Source: Burkholderia sp. Nafp2/4-1b (GTDB lineage: Bacteria; Pseudomonadota; Gammaproteobacteria; Burkholderiales; Burkholderiaceae). Taken from it: a stretch of 64,000 bases of DNA. The notes below the pieces were generated by a model. That model did no database searches. It saw only the letters and a program-made list of their open reading frames with translations, and had not been told where the DNA came from. The position numbers and the translations under genes are program-made. The stretch spans positions 84,362-148,361 of the forward strand of contig NZ_ML058607.1 in the NCBI RefSeq assembly GCF_003635165.1. Direction: 5' to 3'. The stretch's first letter is position 1, and every line of letters begins with the position of its first letter. Of the stretch, positions 26,120 to 34,832 are shown one piece after another.

Positions 26120-27040
26120 GTGACGAGCAAATCAGGCGAGATCCACATCGGCATTTCCGGCTGGCGCTACGACGGCTGGCGCGGTACCTTCTATCCGAAA
26201 GGGCTGAAGCAGGCGGCGGAACTGCGGTACGCATCCGGCCGCATGCAGACGATCGAAATCAACGGTACCCACTACAGCCTGCAGGCGCTCGCGAGCTGGC
26301 GGCACTGGTACGACGATACGCCGCCGGGCTTCACGTTCAGCGTGAAAGGCGCCCGCTACCTGACCCACATGCTGCGCTTTCGCGACGACACCGCGACCGT
26401 CGCGTGCGCGAATTTCTTTGCACAGGGATTGCTTGCACTGAAGGACAAGCTCGGCCCGATATTGTGGCAATTTCCGCCGTCGTTGCGATTCGACCCTGAT
26501 CACATGACGCGCTTTCTCGACCTGCTGCCGCACGATACGGAAGCCGCGCTCGCGCTCGCGAAGCGGCACGACGGCCGCGTCAGGACGCCGTATCTGCAGA
26601 TCGATCGCAAGCGGGCGATGCGCCACGCGATCGAAATCCGTCATCCGAGCTTCGTGGATCCCGGTTTCGTGAAGCTGCTGCGCCGCCACAAGGTCGCGCT
26701 CGTCGTGTCCGATTCGACCGAGCCGTGGCCGCAGTTCGACGACCTGAGCGCCAGTTTCGTCTACATGCGGCTGCACGGCACCGAAACGAAATACTCGGGT
26801 GAATACTCGGATGAGTCGCTCGAGCACTGGGCGCGCAAAATCGAGGCGTGGCGTCGCGGCGAACAGCCTGCCGATGCGCGTCTGATCGCACCGGATTTGC
26901 CGCCGCCGCGCGCGCGAGCGCGGGACGTGTACTGCTACTTCGACAACGACACGAAAACGAAGGCGCCATTCGACGCGCGGCGCCTGATGGAGCGCCTCGA
27001 CGTGGAGGCGCACGACACGGCGACCGGATCGCACGATTAA
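26120..27040 (+). CDS. DUF72 family protein (YecE-like)
   Basis: A 306-residue protein of the DUF72 TIM-barrel family. Marks are IHIGISGWRYDGWRGTFYP, TIEINGTHYSLQ, FTFSVKGARYLTH, LGPILWQFPPSLRFD, AIEIRHPSF, and VYMRLHGTETKYSGEYSDE, with VYCYFDNDTKTKAP at the end. The biochemical role of the family is not established. I begin at a GTG at 26120 near the first conserved residues; a TTG at 26081 would add 13 residues. The small membrane protein gene follows 21 bases after its stop, likely in the same transcript. Confidence 0.88.
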   Translation: MTSKSGEIHIGISGWRYDGWRGTFYPKGLKQAAELRYASGRMQTIEINGTHYSLQALASWRHWYDDTPPGFTFSVKGARYLTHMLRFRDDTATVACANFFAQGLLALKDKLGPILWQFPPSLRFDPDHMTRFLDLLPHDTEAALALAKRHDGRVRTPYLQIDRKRAMRHAIEIRHPSFVDPGFVKLLRRHKVALVVSDSTEPWPQFDDLSASFVYMRLHGTETKYSGEYSDESLEHWARKIEAWRRGEQPADARLIAPDLPPPRARARDVYCYFDNDTKTKAPFDARRLMERLDVEAHDTATGSHD

Positions 27041-27061
27041 CCCACCGCAAGGAGAAAAACG

Positions 27062-27232
27062 ATGACCCTGCTTATCTACCTGCTCGGCTGGATCATTTTC
27101 ATCGCCGGTGTGGCATGGGGCTTGATGACGCTGCACGTGTCGCAACACATCATCGAGATCGTGGCCGTCATTCTGTTCGGCATCGCGGTGATCACCGGCG
27201 CGACACGCGCACGCAATCGCGACCGGACGTAG
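27062..27232 (+). CDS. Small two-span membrane protein (56 residues)
   Basis: An ATG at 27062 with a strong AAGGAG site opens a 56-codon frame: MTLLIYLLGWIIFIAGVAWG, a short loop LMTLHVSQH, then IIEIVAVILFGIAVITGAT and a basic tail RARNRDRT. Two hydrophobic helices and the positive tail indicate an inner-membrane protein. It follows the DUF72 gene by 21 bases. No function is known to me; similar tiny inner-membrane proteins are common in Burkholderia. Confidence 0.75.
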   Translation: MTLLIYLLGWIIFIAGVAWGLMTLHVSQHIIEIVAVILFGIAVITGATRARNRDRT

Positions 27233-27259
27233 CGCGATTGGGGCACCGCCGGCGCCCTA

Positions 27260-28165
27260 CTAGCCCGGGCCGTCGCTCGCGGCCGCGAGAAGCGGCACGA
27301 CCAGATCGCTGATCGGCGTCGGAATTCCGTGCGTTCGGCCGTATCGCTGTACAACTCCATTCCGGCAGTCCCATTCGAGCGGGCGGTTGCCCTGCCGATC
27401 GGCAAGAATGGACGTACCCAGATCGGGCGGGGCGCGATGGAATCCTTCAACGATTTCCCGAGGCACTTCATCGCCCAACTTCGCCCCTTCCGCACGGGCG
27501 ACTTCGAGACATTCCCGCAGGTAGCCAAGTGACAGTTCGGTGATGTCGCTTCGCGAGTACATGCCGGCGCGTCGACCGGTCAGCACCATGAGTCCGGCGA
27601 CTGCGTTCTGCAAAAGCTTGCGCCACGCGAGCGAAAGGAAATCCTCGGCAATCTCGATCGAACATCGCGTGCCGCGCAACGCCGCGACCACCACGTCGCT
27701 CGCCGGCGTATCGGGCACGGTGAGCCGCGGTTGGCCACGCAGCCACACCGATGAGCCCGACTCGCGTTGCGCAGGAAACCAGACGACCGATGGCACGACC
27801 GCAGCGCCGGCCGCATACGGTGCGAAAGTGGCTTTCTGCTCTACACCGTTTTGCAGCACGCAGACAACGGTCTTCGCATCGCACAGCGCGGAGACCCAAG
27901 GTGCCGCACTCGCGACCTGCGTCGCCTTGACTGCAACGAATACAAGATCGAACCGTCCTGTGACCGCGTGCGGATCGGTCAGTACGGGGCCGGGCACGAC
28001 GATTTCGCCGCCATCGACGCGCAACGTGAGCTGCTCGTGCGCCGAGCGGCCGCAGATCACCGGTGTGCGGCCGGCTTCATGAAGGGCGGCGGCCACGGTC
28101 GTTCCGATTGCGCCGGGACCGACGAGGGCGACGCTCGGGTAGTCAGACGTTGTCATGGTGTTCAT
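27260..28165 (-). CDS. 2-dehydropantoate 2-reductase-like (PanE/ApbA family)
   Basis: A 301-residue NADPH-dependent reductase of the ketopantoate reductase family. The Rossmann glycine motif is VALVGPGAIGTTVAAAL, followed by VFVAVKATQ, VCVLQNGVEQ, the catalytic lysine region LAWRKLLQNAVAGLM, and a C-terminal TSILADRQGNRPLEWD pattern. Its start overlaps the stop of the MFS gene (ATGA at 28162-28165), so the two are coupled. Standalone PanE paralogues next to transporters often act on other 2-keto acids, so pantothenate synthesis should not be assumed. Confidence 0.86.
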   Translation of the reverse strand: MNTMTTSDYPSVALVGPGAIGTTVAAALHEAGRTPVICGRSAHEQLTLRVDGGEIVVPGPVLTDPHAVTGRFDLVFVAVKATQVASAAPWVSALCDAKTVVCVLQNGVEQKATFAPYAAGAAVVPSVVWFPAQRESGSSVWLRGQPRLTVPDTPASDVVVAALRGTRCSIEIAEDFLSLAWRKLLQNAVAGLMVLTGRRAGMYSRSDITELSLGYLRECLEVARAEGAKLGDEVPREIVEGFHRAPPDLGTSILADRQGNRPLEWDCRNGVVQRYGRTHGIPTPISDLVVPLLAAASDGPG

Positions 28166-29373
28166 CCTGTTGAATCCTCCACCAGATGCGGGCGCAGTGC
28201 GAAGGCGAGCGGGAAAATCGCCAGGGCGGTCAACGCGGTCGCGTACGTGGCGCCGTGCACACCGATCCTGTCGCCCAGGAAACCGTAGAGAACCGGCGAT
28301 ATCGCGCCCGATGCGATCGTTCCCGTATAGAAGATCGCGAATGCGCGCTCGGTGCGCTCGGGCGCGGCCATCTCCGGAACGGTGCCGTACAGCACGGAGG
28401 AAGTGCCGTTGAGCATCATGCCCAGAATCGGTAACAGCACCGTGGTAAGCGCGAGCGGAAGATACATCACCGCGATGATGAGCGCGGCTGTCGCGCCTTC
28501 CGTGAGCAGCACCGTACGCACCACACCCATGCGCGCGCCCAGCCAGCCGCAAACGAATTTGCCGGCCGCACCGCCAATGAAAACGAGCGCGAGGGCCGTT
28601 CCGATCAGTGGGGACGAGACGCCCTTTGCACTGAGCAGGAAAGGCAGAAAGGTAAGCAGTCCCATGCGTACCGCCGTATCGAGCACGCCGATGGAAAACA
28701 GCGCGGAGAAGCCGCTTCCTCCGGTGCCTTTGCGTTCAGCGGACGCGTGCTCTTTTTCCGTCGCCTTCGCGGGGCCACGTGGCACTGCGGGAAACCAGCA
28801 TGCAATGACCGCGGCAACGACGCACCCCAATCCGGCGACGACCCATAGTGCGTGACGCCACGGCATCATCGTCACGAGCAGCGAGATGGCGGCCGGCAGC
28901 GCGGATTTCCCCAGATCGCCGGAAAAGTTGTAGATGCTCAGCGGCCCTCTCGCGTCGCGGCCATAGGTGCGCGAGATGGCGCCCGACGCGATCGGATGCT
29001 GCGTGCTGGATCCGCCGCCCGAAATCGCCAGCGCCACGCACAAACCGAGCAGTCCGCCCGACATGCCCGCGATCGCATAACCCAGCGCCGCGAGCAGCGT
29101 GCCGCCCGCGAGCAGGCCGCGACTGCCCAGACGTTGTGCGAGACGCCCGGCCGGCAATTGCAGCGCGGCCATCGTGCCCGCATAGACGCCGCGCAGGATA
29201 GCCAGCGCCGCAAAGTCGAGGCCGAACTCCGACTGCCACAGGGGCAGCAACGCATAGATCATGTCCGTATAGCCATCGTGGGTTGCGTGCGCAATGCAGG
29301 ATAGCCACAGCACGCGCGGCCGTGATGGCGCAGTCTCCTGCATCACGGGAGGGGAAAAAACCGGCAAGCGCAT
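28162..29373 (-). CDS. MFS transporter (Fsr-like)
   Basis: A 403-residue transporter with about twelve membrane spans and a central charged loop (KATEKEHASAERKG). The start of span one (HATHDGYTDMIYALLPLW) and the loop AGRLAQRLGSR match fosmidomycin-resistance-type MFS proteins. It forms a coupled pair with the PanE-like gene and is divergent from the broken LysR gene 138 bp away, so that regulator probably once controlled it. The substrate is unknown; a keto acid or drug is possible. A second ATG at 29343 could be the start. Confidence 0.88.
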   Translation of the reverse strand: MRLPVFSPPVMQETAPSRPRVLWLSCIAHATHDGYTDMIYALLPLWQSEFGLDFAALAILRGVYAGTMAALQLPAGRLAQRLGSRGLLAGGTLLAALGYAIAGMSGGLLGLCVALAISGGGSSTQHPIASGAISRTYGRDARGPLSIYNFSGDLGKSALPAAISLLVTMMPWRHALWVVAGLGCVVAAVIACWFPAVPRGPAKATEKEHASAERKGTGGSGFSALFSIGVLDTAVRMGLLTFLPFLLSAKGVSSPLIGTALALVFIGGAAGKFVCGWLGARMGVVRTVLLTEGATAALIIAVMYLPLALTTVLLPILGMMLNGTSSVLYGTVPEMAAPERTERAFAIFYTGTIASGAISPVLYGFLGDRIGVHGATYATALTALAIFPLAFALRPHLVEDSTG

Positions 29374-29511
29374 TGTCGTTCTCTCGGTACAAGGGGCTCA
29401 TGGAAGCCCCTCGTGGTGTGGGCCCCAGGCTGGACGAGTTGATTTTATGACCGAGGTGCCAGCCATTTCAATTGAGCTAAACTCGCGTCAACCGAGAAAA
29501 AAAGTCACGTC

Positions 29512-30432
29512 ATGAATGCAAGCCGAGATGCTGCGAAAACCCGCGACGAGTTGCCGCCGCTCAATGCGCTACGCGCTTTCGATGCGGTCGCGCGGCACGG
29601 CAGCTTCGCGGGCGCTGCGACGGAACTGCATGTCACGCACTGGGCCGTCGGAAAACAGATCCGGTTGCTGGAGGACTGGTTCGGCCGGCCGTTGTTCGAG
29701 CGTCGCCCGCGCGGTGTCGTGCTGACCGACGAAGGGGCCGCGTTGCTCAACGATGTCAGCAATGCGTTCGATCGCCTCGGTACCGCGGCGGTGCGGCTGC
29801 GCCACAATACAATGAGGCCCCGGATATCGGGCGTCGTTCGGGTGAACGTGCCGATGAGCTTTGCGCTGTGCTGGCTGCTGCCGCGGCTCGCCGATTTCCA
29901 TTCGAGATACCCCGACATCGACGTGCGCGTATCGACGACATCGCGCAAGCTGCGCTATGTCGTCGACGCTTTCGATATCGGTGTTCGGTCCGGTCCGTAG
30001 CAAGGCGCGGGTGTCGTGTCGCGCCCGTTGATGCCCGACTTGCGCGTGCCTGCCTGCAGTACTGCCTTGCTGCGCAAGCATCCGATACAGAGCGTGACCG
30101 ACTTGCGCCATCACACGTTGCTGCATTCGGCCACGACGCGTTCCGCGTGGTCGCACTGGTTGAAGGAAGCGGGGGCTGCCGATCTCCGCGCCGCACGCCA
30201 CGTCGAATTCGACCACGTGAATCTTCAGCTTGGCGCGGCCGTCGAGGGTCTGGGTGTGGCTATGGCATCGCTGCCGCTGATCGAGCGCGATCTGGCCGAG
30301 GGGCGCCTCGTATGTCCGATCGCATCACCTGTCTGGCGTGCCGACGACTACACGTTGGTGACGAACGCCGATCGCGCCGACGATGCCGCGGTGTCCGCGT
30401 TCGAGCAATGGATCGAGGGCATGGCGAGTTGA
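29512..30432 (+). pseudogene. LysR regulator (GcvA-like) broken by in-frame amber codon
   Basis: The frame from 29512 encodes a LysR helix-turn-helix (LNALRAFDAVARHGSFAGAA, FGRPLFERRPRGVVLTDEG) and the start of the effector domain, then meets TAG at 29998-30000 after VRSGP. Reading on in the same frame without any shift gives QGAGVVSRPLMPDLRVPACS and a full effector C-terminus to 30432 (VEGLGVAMASLPLIERDLAEG). A single base change therefore splits a gene of about 306 codons. Either the regulator is inactive, or TAG is read through, or the base is a sequencing error. It faces the MFS/PanE-like pair. Confidence 0.85.
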
Positions 30433-30487
30433 GCGAGATGGTGGCCTGAGCGGCGCGCCGCGCGGAGTCGCGACGCCCGCGCCGGCG

Positions 30488-31363
30488 TCACCCGCGAGCG
30501 GACGCGACGCCGTCGAGTTCGCGCACGGCGTCCTCCGGCAGTGCCAATGCACCGGCGGCGAGATTCTCGCGCAGATGCGCGACCGACGACGTGCCCGGGA
30601 TCAGCAGAAGGTTCGGCGCGCGGCGCAGCAGCCATGCGAGCGCCGTCTGCATCGGCGTCGCGCCGAGCCGCGTGGCGACCCTGTCGAGCGTGGACGACTG
30701 CAACGGACTGAAGCCGCCAAGCGGAAAGTACGGGACGTAGGCGATGCCGTCGCGGGCCAGCGCATCGACGAGCGCGTCGTCGTTCCGATGCGCGAGGTTG
30801 TAATGGTTCTGCACGCAGACGATGTCGCAGATTCGCCGCCCTTCCGCGACCTGTGCGGCCGTCACGTTGCTCAATCCGATATGCCGCACGAGGCCCTGCC
30901 GCTGTAGTTCCGCGAGCGCGGACAGCGGCGCTTCGATCGAGCCTTCCGCCGGCCCGTGCGTGTCGAACATGATCCGCAGGTTGACCACGTCGAGCACGTC
31001 GAGGCCGAGGTTGCGCAAGTTGTCGTGCACGGCGGCGGCGAGCGCATCGGCCGAGAATGCCGGCAGCCACGCACCGTCGTCGCCGCGCTTCGCGCCGATC
31101 TTGGTCACGATCAGCAGATCGTCGCGATACGGATGCAACGCTTCGCGGATCAGCCGGTTCGTCACGTGCGGGCCGTAAAAATCGCTCGTGTCGATGTGGT
31201 CGACTCCCGCTGCGACAGCTTCGCGCAGCACGGCGAGCGCCGCCTGGTGATCCCGGGGCGGGCCGAACACGCCGGGCCCGGCCAGTTGCATCGCGCCATA
31301 GCCGATGCGGTGAACGCGGCGACCCGCGATGGAATACGTGCCGGACTGGACGACGGCGGACAT
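30488..31363 (-). CDS. pdxI: Aldo/keto reductase, YdbC/PdxI-like (pyridoxal reductase)
   Basis: A 291-residue NADPH-dependent reductase that follows E. coli YdbC (PdxI, pyridoxal reductase) almost block by block: RIGYGAMQLAGPGVFGPPRD, HIDTSDFYGPHVTN, VHDNLRNLGLDVLDVVNLR, VRHIGLSNVTAAQVAE and LLLIPGTSSVAHLREN. Asp58, Tyr63 and Lys88 of the reductase active site are present; the usual His is Asn128, which is also how I remember the E. coli protein. It would reduce pyridoxal to pyridoxine in B6 salvage. It is divergent from a LysR gene, its likely regulator. The symbol is from resemblance. Confidence 0.85.
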   Translation of the reverse strand: MSAVVQSGTYSIAGRRVHRIGYGAMQLAGPGVFGPPRDHQAALAVLREAVAAGVDHIDTSDFYGPHVTNRLIREALHPYRDDLLIVTKIGAKRGDDGAWLPAFSADALAAAVHDNLRNLGLDVLDVVNLRIMFDTHGPAEGSIEAPLSALAELQRQGLVRHIGLSNVTAAQVAEGRRICDIVCVQNHYNLAHRNDDALVDALARDGIAYVPYFPLGGFSPLQSSTLDRVATRLGATPMQTALAWLLRRAPNLLLIPGTSSVAHLRENLAAGALALPEDAVRELDGVASARG

Positions 31364-31464
31364 GTTCGTGCTCCTTGTGATGAATGCGTGAGTCGAAGAT
31401 TACGCCGCGTCGGGCCGCACGATAATCGGCCATAATCTGCACAACCTGTACGAAAGGGCGAACA

Positions 31465-32367
31465 ATGCAAGTCGATCTGGGCGACCTGAACGCATTCGTG
31501 GCGGTGGCGCGCGCGAAGGGCTTCCGCGAAGGCGCGCGCATGACGGGCACGAGCGCGTCCGGCCTCAGCGAAGCGGTGCGCCGGCTCGAAGCGCAACTGG
31601 GCGTGCGGCTGTTGCACCGCACGACGCGCAGCGTGGCGCCGACCGAAGCCGGGCAACGGCTGCTCGCGCGACTCGCGCCGGCACTCACCGAGGTGGAGGC
31701 GGCGCTCGACGTCGTCAATACGTTCCGCGAGAAACCGGTCGGCACGCTGAAGCTGAACGTCCCGATGAGCGCGGCGCGGCTCGTGCTGCCGTCGATCATC
31801 CCGCGCTTTCTCGACGCGTATCCGGAGATACGGCTCGAGATCGTCGCGGACGAAAGCTTCGTCGATATCCTCGCGGCCGGCTGCGACGCGGGCATCCGCT
31901 ACGACGAGCGCCTCGAACAGGACATGATCGCCGTGCCGATCGGCCCGCGTTCGCAACGCTTCGCGACGGCCGCCGCGCCAGCCTATCTCGACCGGCGCGG
32001 CCGCCCCGCCCATCCGCGCGAGTTGCTCGATCATGCATGCCTGCGCGGCCGCTTCGCGAGTGGCGCGATGCCGGCATGGGAGTACGAGCACGACGGCGAA
32101 GTCGTGCGCGTGGAGCCGTCGGGGCCGCTCGTCGTGCAGATCGGCGGCGCCGTCGATCTCGTCGTGGATGCCGCCTGCGCGGGGCTCGGCATCGTGCATC
32201 TTTACGAGGACTGGCTGCGTCCGCAGCTCGCGGGCGGTGCGCTCGAACCGGTGCTCGTCGACTGGTGGCGGCCGTTCTCGGGCCCATATCTGTACTACCC
32301 GGGGCGGCGCTTCGTGCCGGCTCCGCTGCGCGCGTTCGTCGATTTCATCAAGGCGGATGCGGGATAG
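31465..32367 (+). CDS. LysR family transcriptional regulator
   Basis: A 300-residue regulator with the N-terminal winged helix-turn-helix (DLNAFVAVARAKGFREGARM, ASGLSEAVRRLEAQLGVRLL, HRTTRSVAPTEAG) and the periplasmic-binding-like effector domain (GTLKLNVPMSAARLVLPSII, DAGIRYDERLEQDMIAVPI). It is of the CrgA/DmlR-like branch that often controls a divergent oxidoreductase, here the aldo/keto reductase gene 101 bp away. The shared gap holds two ATAATC copies near 31422-31437 that could be part of its binding site. Confidence 0.9.
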   Translation: MQVDLGDLNAFVAVARAKGFREGARMTGTSASGLSEAVRRLEAQLGVRLLHRTTRSVAPTEAGQRLLARLAPALTEVEAALDVVNTFREKPVGTLKLNVPMSAARLVLPSIIPRFLDAYPEIRLEIVADESFVDILAAGCDAGIRYDERLEQDMIAVPIGPRSQRFATAAAPAYLDRRGRPAHPRELLDHACLRGRFASGAMPAWEYEHDGEVVRVEPSGPLVVQIGGAVDLVVDAACAGLGIVHLYEDWLRPQLAGGALEPVLVDWWRPFSGPYLYYPGRRFVPAPLRAFVDFIKADAG

Positions 32368-32381
32368 CCAGCCGGCCGCCG

Positions 32382-32410
32382 CGGGTGTGCGGTGTGCGGG
32401 TGTGCGGTGT
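32382..32410. repeat. 15-bp tandem duplication
   Basis: CGGGTGTGCGGTGT occurs at 32382-32395 and again at 32397-32410, separated by one G. It lies in the 271-bp gap after the LysR gene and before the alginate-lyase-like gene; no function is evident. Confidence 0.6.
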
Positions 32411-32638
32411 CCGCGACACGACCGCCGAGGCAGGTTGAAGCATGCGGCTCACCGAGCCACGAAGGCAGCCGCGAAGCACCGCCCGTGCCGTCGGCGCGAC
32501 CGGCATTGCGCGAGAAAGGCGGATGAAAGACCCGACCGCTAGACTCCCTGCGGCACGACGCGCGACACCGGCCGCCGCTCGCCCCGCGGCCCGGCACGGC
32601 CTGCGCGTCACCCCGTCACCGTCCCCGCCGAGGCCCGC

Positions 32639-33595
32639 ATGCGCCAACCAAGGAAGCGATCGCCGTTCGCGACGTTGCTTGCAGCCACCGCACTTTCATG
32701 CGCGGTGCCGCCTGGGCACGCATGCGACGTCCCTGCCGCGGTGACGCGCATCGATCCGCCCGGCTACTACGACGACGCGGCCGGCTATGCGCGCGCGGTG
32801 AAGCCGATGCGCGATTTCATCTCGCGGCTCAATACATCGGCGGACCAGGGCAACTGGTCGTGCGCGGTGACGCTGCTCGAAAGCTGGGCGCAAGCCGAGG
32901 CGCTGATGGGGCCGATCGCCGGCTATCAGGGGTACTACGAACGTTCATGGGCGGGCACCGATTTCGCGATGGTGATCCTGCGCATGCCACCCGACGTGCG
33001 TGCCGCAAACCGCGCGCGGCTCGACACGATCGGCCCGTGGCTGGAACGCATCGCGATCGCCACACGCAATTCGGAAGCGATCAACCATCTGCACAACAAT
33101 CTCGTGTACTGGGTCGGGCTCAACCTGATCGCGATCGGCACCGTGACGGACAACGCGAGCCTCATCGATTCGGGGCTGCTGCGAGTGCGCGAAGGGATCC
33201 GCGACATCGGCCCCGACGGCTCGCTCGCGCGCGAAGTGAAGCGCGGCAACCTCGCGCTGCACTACCACACGTTCGCACTGCTGCCGCTCGTGTTCGCGGC
33301 CGAACTCGTGCAGCGGCGCCATATCGATCTCTATCGGGAAAACGACGGCGCGATCGGCCGGCTCGCGAACCTCGTGATCGACGCGGTGGACGACCCGGCG
33401 AGCTTCATGAAGATCACACCGATCCCGCAGGACCTGTTCCCGTGGACACTGCGTGACGAACTCAGTTGGGTCGAGCCTTACTACGCGCGCTTCGGCGGTC
33501 GCCGCCTGCCGGCGATCATCGCGCCGCGCCGCCCGTTCAGCGAATGGCGGCTGGGCGGCAACGTGACGGCGACATGGGGCGCGCCGCTGCGGTAA
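32639..33595 (+). CDS. Alginate lyase family (PL5-like) exported protein
   Basis: A 318-residue protein with a signal peptide ending about residue 28 (PPGHA). It follows the AlgL/PL5 pattern: PPGYYDDAAGYA, NNLVYW (153-158), EVKRGNLALHYHTFALLPL, LSWVEPYYARFGGR, and a C-terminal RRPFSEWRLGGNVT. In AlgL the NNHSYW motif contributes a catalytic-site histidine; here that position is Leu, while the Tyr of HYHTF is kept. It may have altered or no lyase activity, or act on another uronan. It is convergent with the xylose permease gene and has no obvious partner. Confidence 0.8.
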   Translation: MRQPRKRSPFATLLAATALSCAVPPGHACDVPAAVTRIDPPGYYDDAAGYARAVKPMRDFISRLNTSADQGNWSCAVTLLESWAQAEALMGPIAGYQGYYERSWAGTDFAMVILRMPPDVRAANRARLDTIGPWLERIAIATRNSEAINHLHNNLVYWVGLNLIAIGTVTDNASLIDSGLLRVREGIRDIGPDGSLAREVKRGNLALHYHTFALLPLVFAAELVQRRHIDLYRENDGAIGRLANLVIDAVDDPASFMKITPIPQDLFPWTLRDELSWVEPYYARFGGRRLPAIIAPRRPFSEWRLGGNVTATWGAPLR

Positions 33596-33632
33596 GCGGC
33601 AGCAGCGATCGCACCCGCGACCTCACTTCACA

Positions 33633-34832
33633 TCACCGCCGGTTCGACCGCGACACCACGTCGATCCACACGGCCAGCACCAGCACCGCGCCTTTCACGA
33701 TCATCTGCCAGTACGCGTCGACGTCGAGCATCGACATCCCGTTGTCGAGGCTCGCCATCACGAGCGCGCCGATCAGCGCGCCATACACGGTGCCCGAGCC
33801 GCCGCGCATCGAGGTGCCGCCGATGAAGCACGCGGCGATCGCATCGAGTTCGCCCATCGTGCCGGCCGACGGCGAGCCCGCCGCGAGCCGCGCGGTATTG
33901 ACGATGCCCGCGAACGCGCACATCAGCCCCATCAGCGCGAAGATCGCGAGCTTCACGCGATCGGTGTCGACGCCCGAGAGCCGCGTCGCCTCCAGGTTCG
34001 AACCCACTGCATAGATGCGCCGGCCGAACACGGTCTGCGTCGCGATCCACGAGAACACGCCGAGCAGCGCGAGCAGCAGCAGAACGGGCACCGGGATGCC
34101 GCCGTAGCGGTCGAGCGTCGCGACGAACGCGAGCAGCACCGCGCCCGCGCCGACGATCTTCGCGACGTCCTGCCACAGCGGCGCGACCGCGAGCTTGTAG
34201 CGGTGCCGCGTACCGCGCTGCCGGAAGACCAGCAGCGCAACCAGTGCGAGCAGCAGCACCGCGAGGCCATCGCCTGCCGCGCGCGGCAGGTAGCCCTGGC
34301 CGATGAACACGAAGCCGTCCGACACCGGCGCGATCGTCGAGCCGCCCGTCACGCCGAGCAGGATCCCGCGGAAGGCGAGCATCCCGCCGAGCCCGACGAT
34401 GAACGACGGCACGCGTCGGTAGGTCGACCACCAGCCGTTGAACAGCCCGACGAGCACGCCGAGCGCGAGCACCGCCGGCACCGTCACGGCGACCGGCCAG
34501 TGACGATTGACGTCGAGAATCGCCGCGACACCGCCGAGCAGCCCGAGCAGCGAGCCGACGGACAGATCGATCTCGCCCGCGATGATCACGAACACCATCC
34601 CGCACGCGAGCATCCCGGTGATCGACATCTGCCGCAGCAGGTTCGACACGTTGCGCGGCGTGACGAACGCGCCGTCGGTCAGCACCGAGAAGAACACCCA
34701 GATCGCCGCGACCGCGAACAGCAGCGCAAGCACCTTGTAGCGCACGAAGATCTGGCTCAGCGGACGACGGCGCATGCGGCGCGCATCGGTGTCCGGCGGC
34801 ACGGCGGGAGAAGAGGAAAGTTCGGTGTTCAT
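33633..34832 (-). CDS. xylH: D-xylose ABC transporter permease
   Basis: A 399-residue inner-membrane permease of the ribose/xylose class with about ten hydrophobic segments. Recognisable blocks are [59 protein letters not shown] and [20 protein letters not shown]. Its ATG overlaps the stop of the ATPase gene (34829-34832). It is the last gene of the xyl operon and converges on the alginate-lyase-like gene. Confidence 0.94.
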   Translation of the reverse strand: MNTELSSSPAVPPDTDARRMRRRPLSQIFVRYKVLALLFAVAAIWVFFSVLTDGAFVTPRNVSNLLRQMSITGMLACGMVFVIIAGEIDLSVGSLLGLLGGVAAILDVNRHWPVAVTVPAVLALGVLVGLFNGWWSTYRRVPSFIVGLGGMLAFRGILLGVTGGSTIAPVSDGFVFIGQGYLPRAAGDGLAVLLLALVALLVFRQRGTRHRYKLAVAPLWQDVAKIVGAGAVLLAFVATLDRYGGIPVPVLLLLALLGVFSWIATQTVFGRRIYAVGSNLEATRLSGVDTDRVKLAIFALMGLMCAFAGIVNTARLAAGSPSAGTMGELDAIAACFIGGTSMRGGSGTVYGALIGALVMASLDNGMSMLDVDAYWQMIVKGAVLVLAVWIDVVSRSNRR

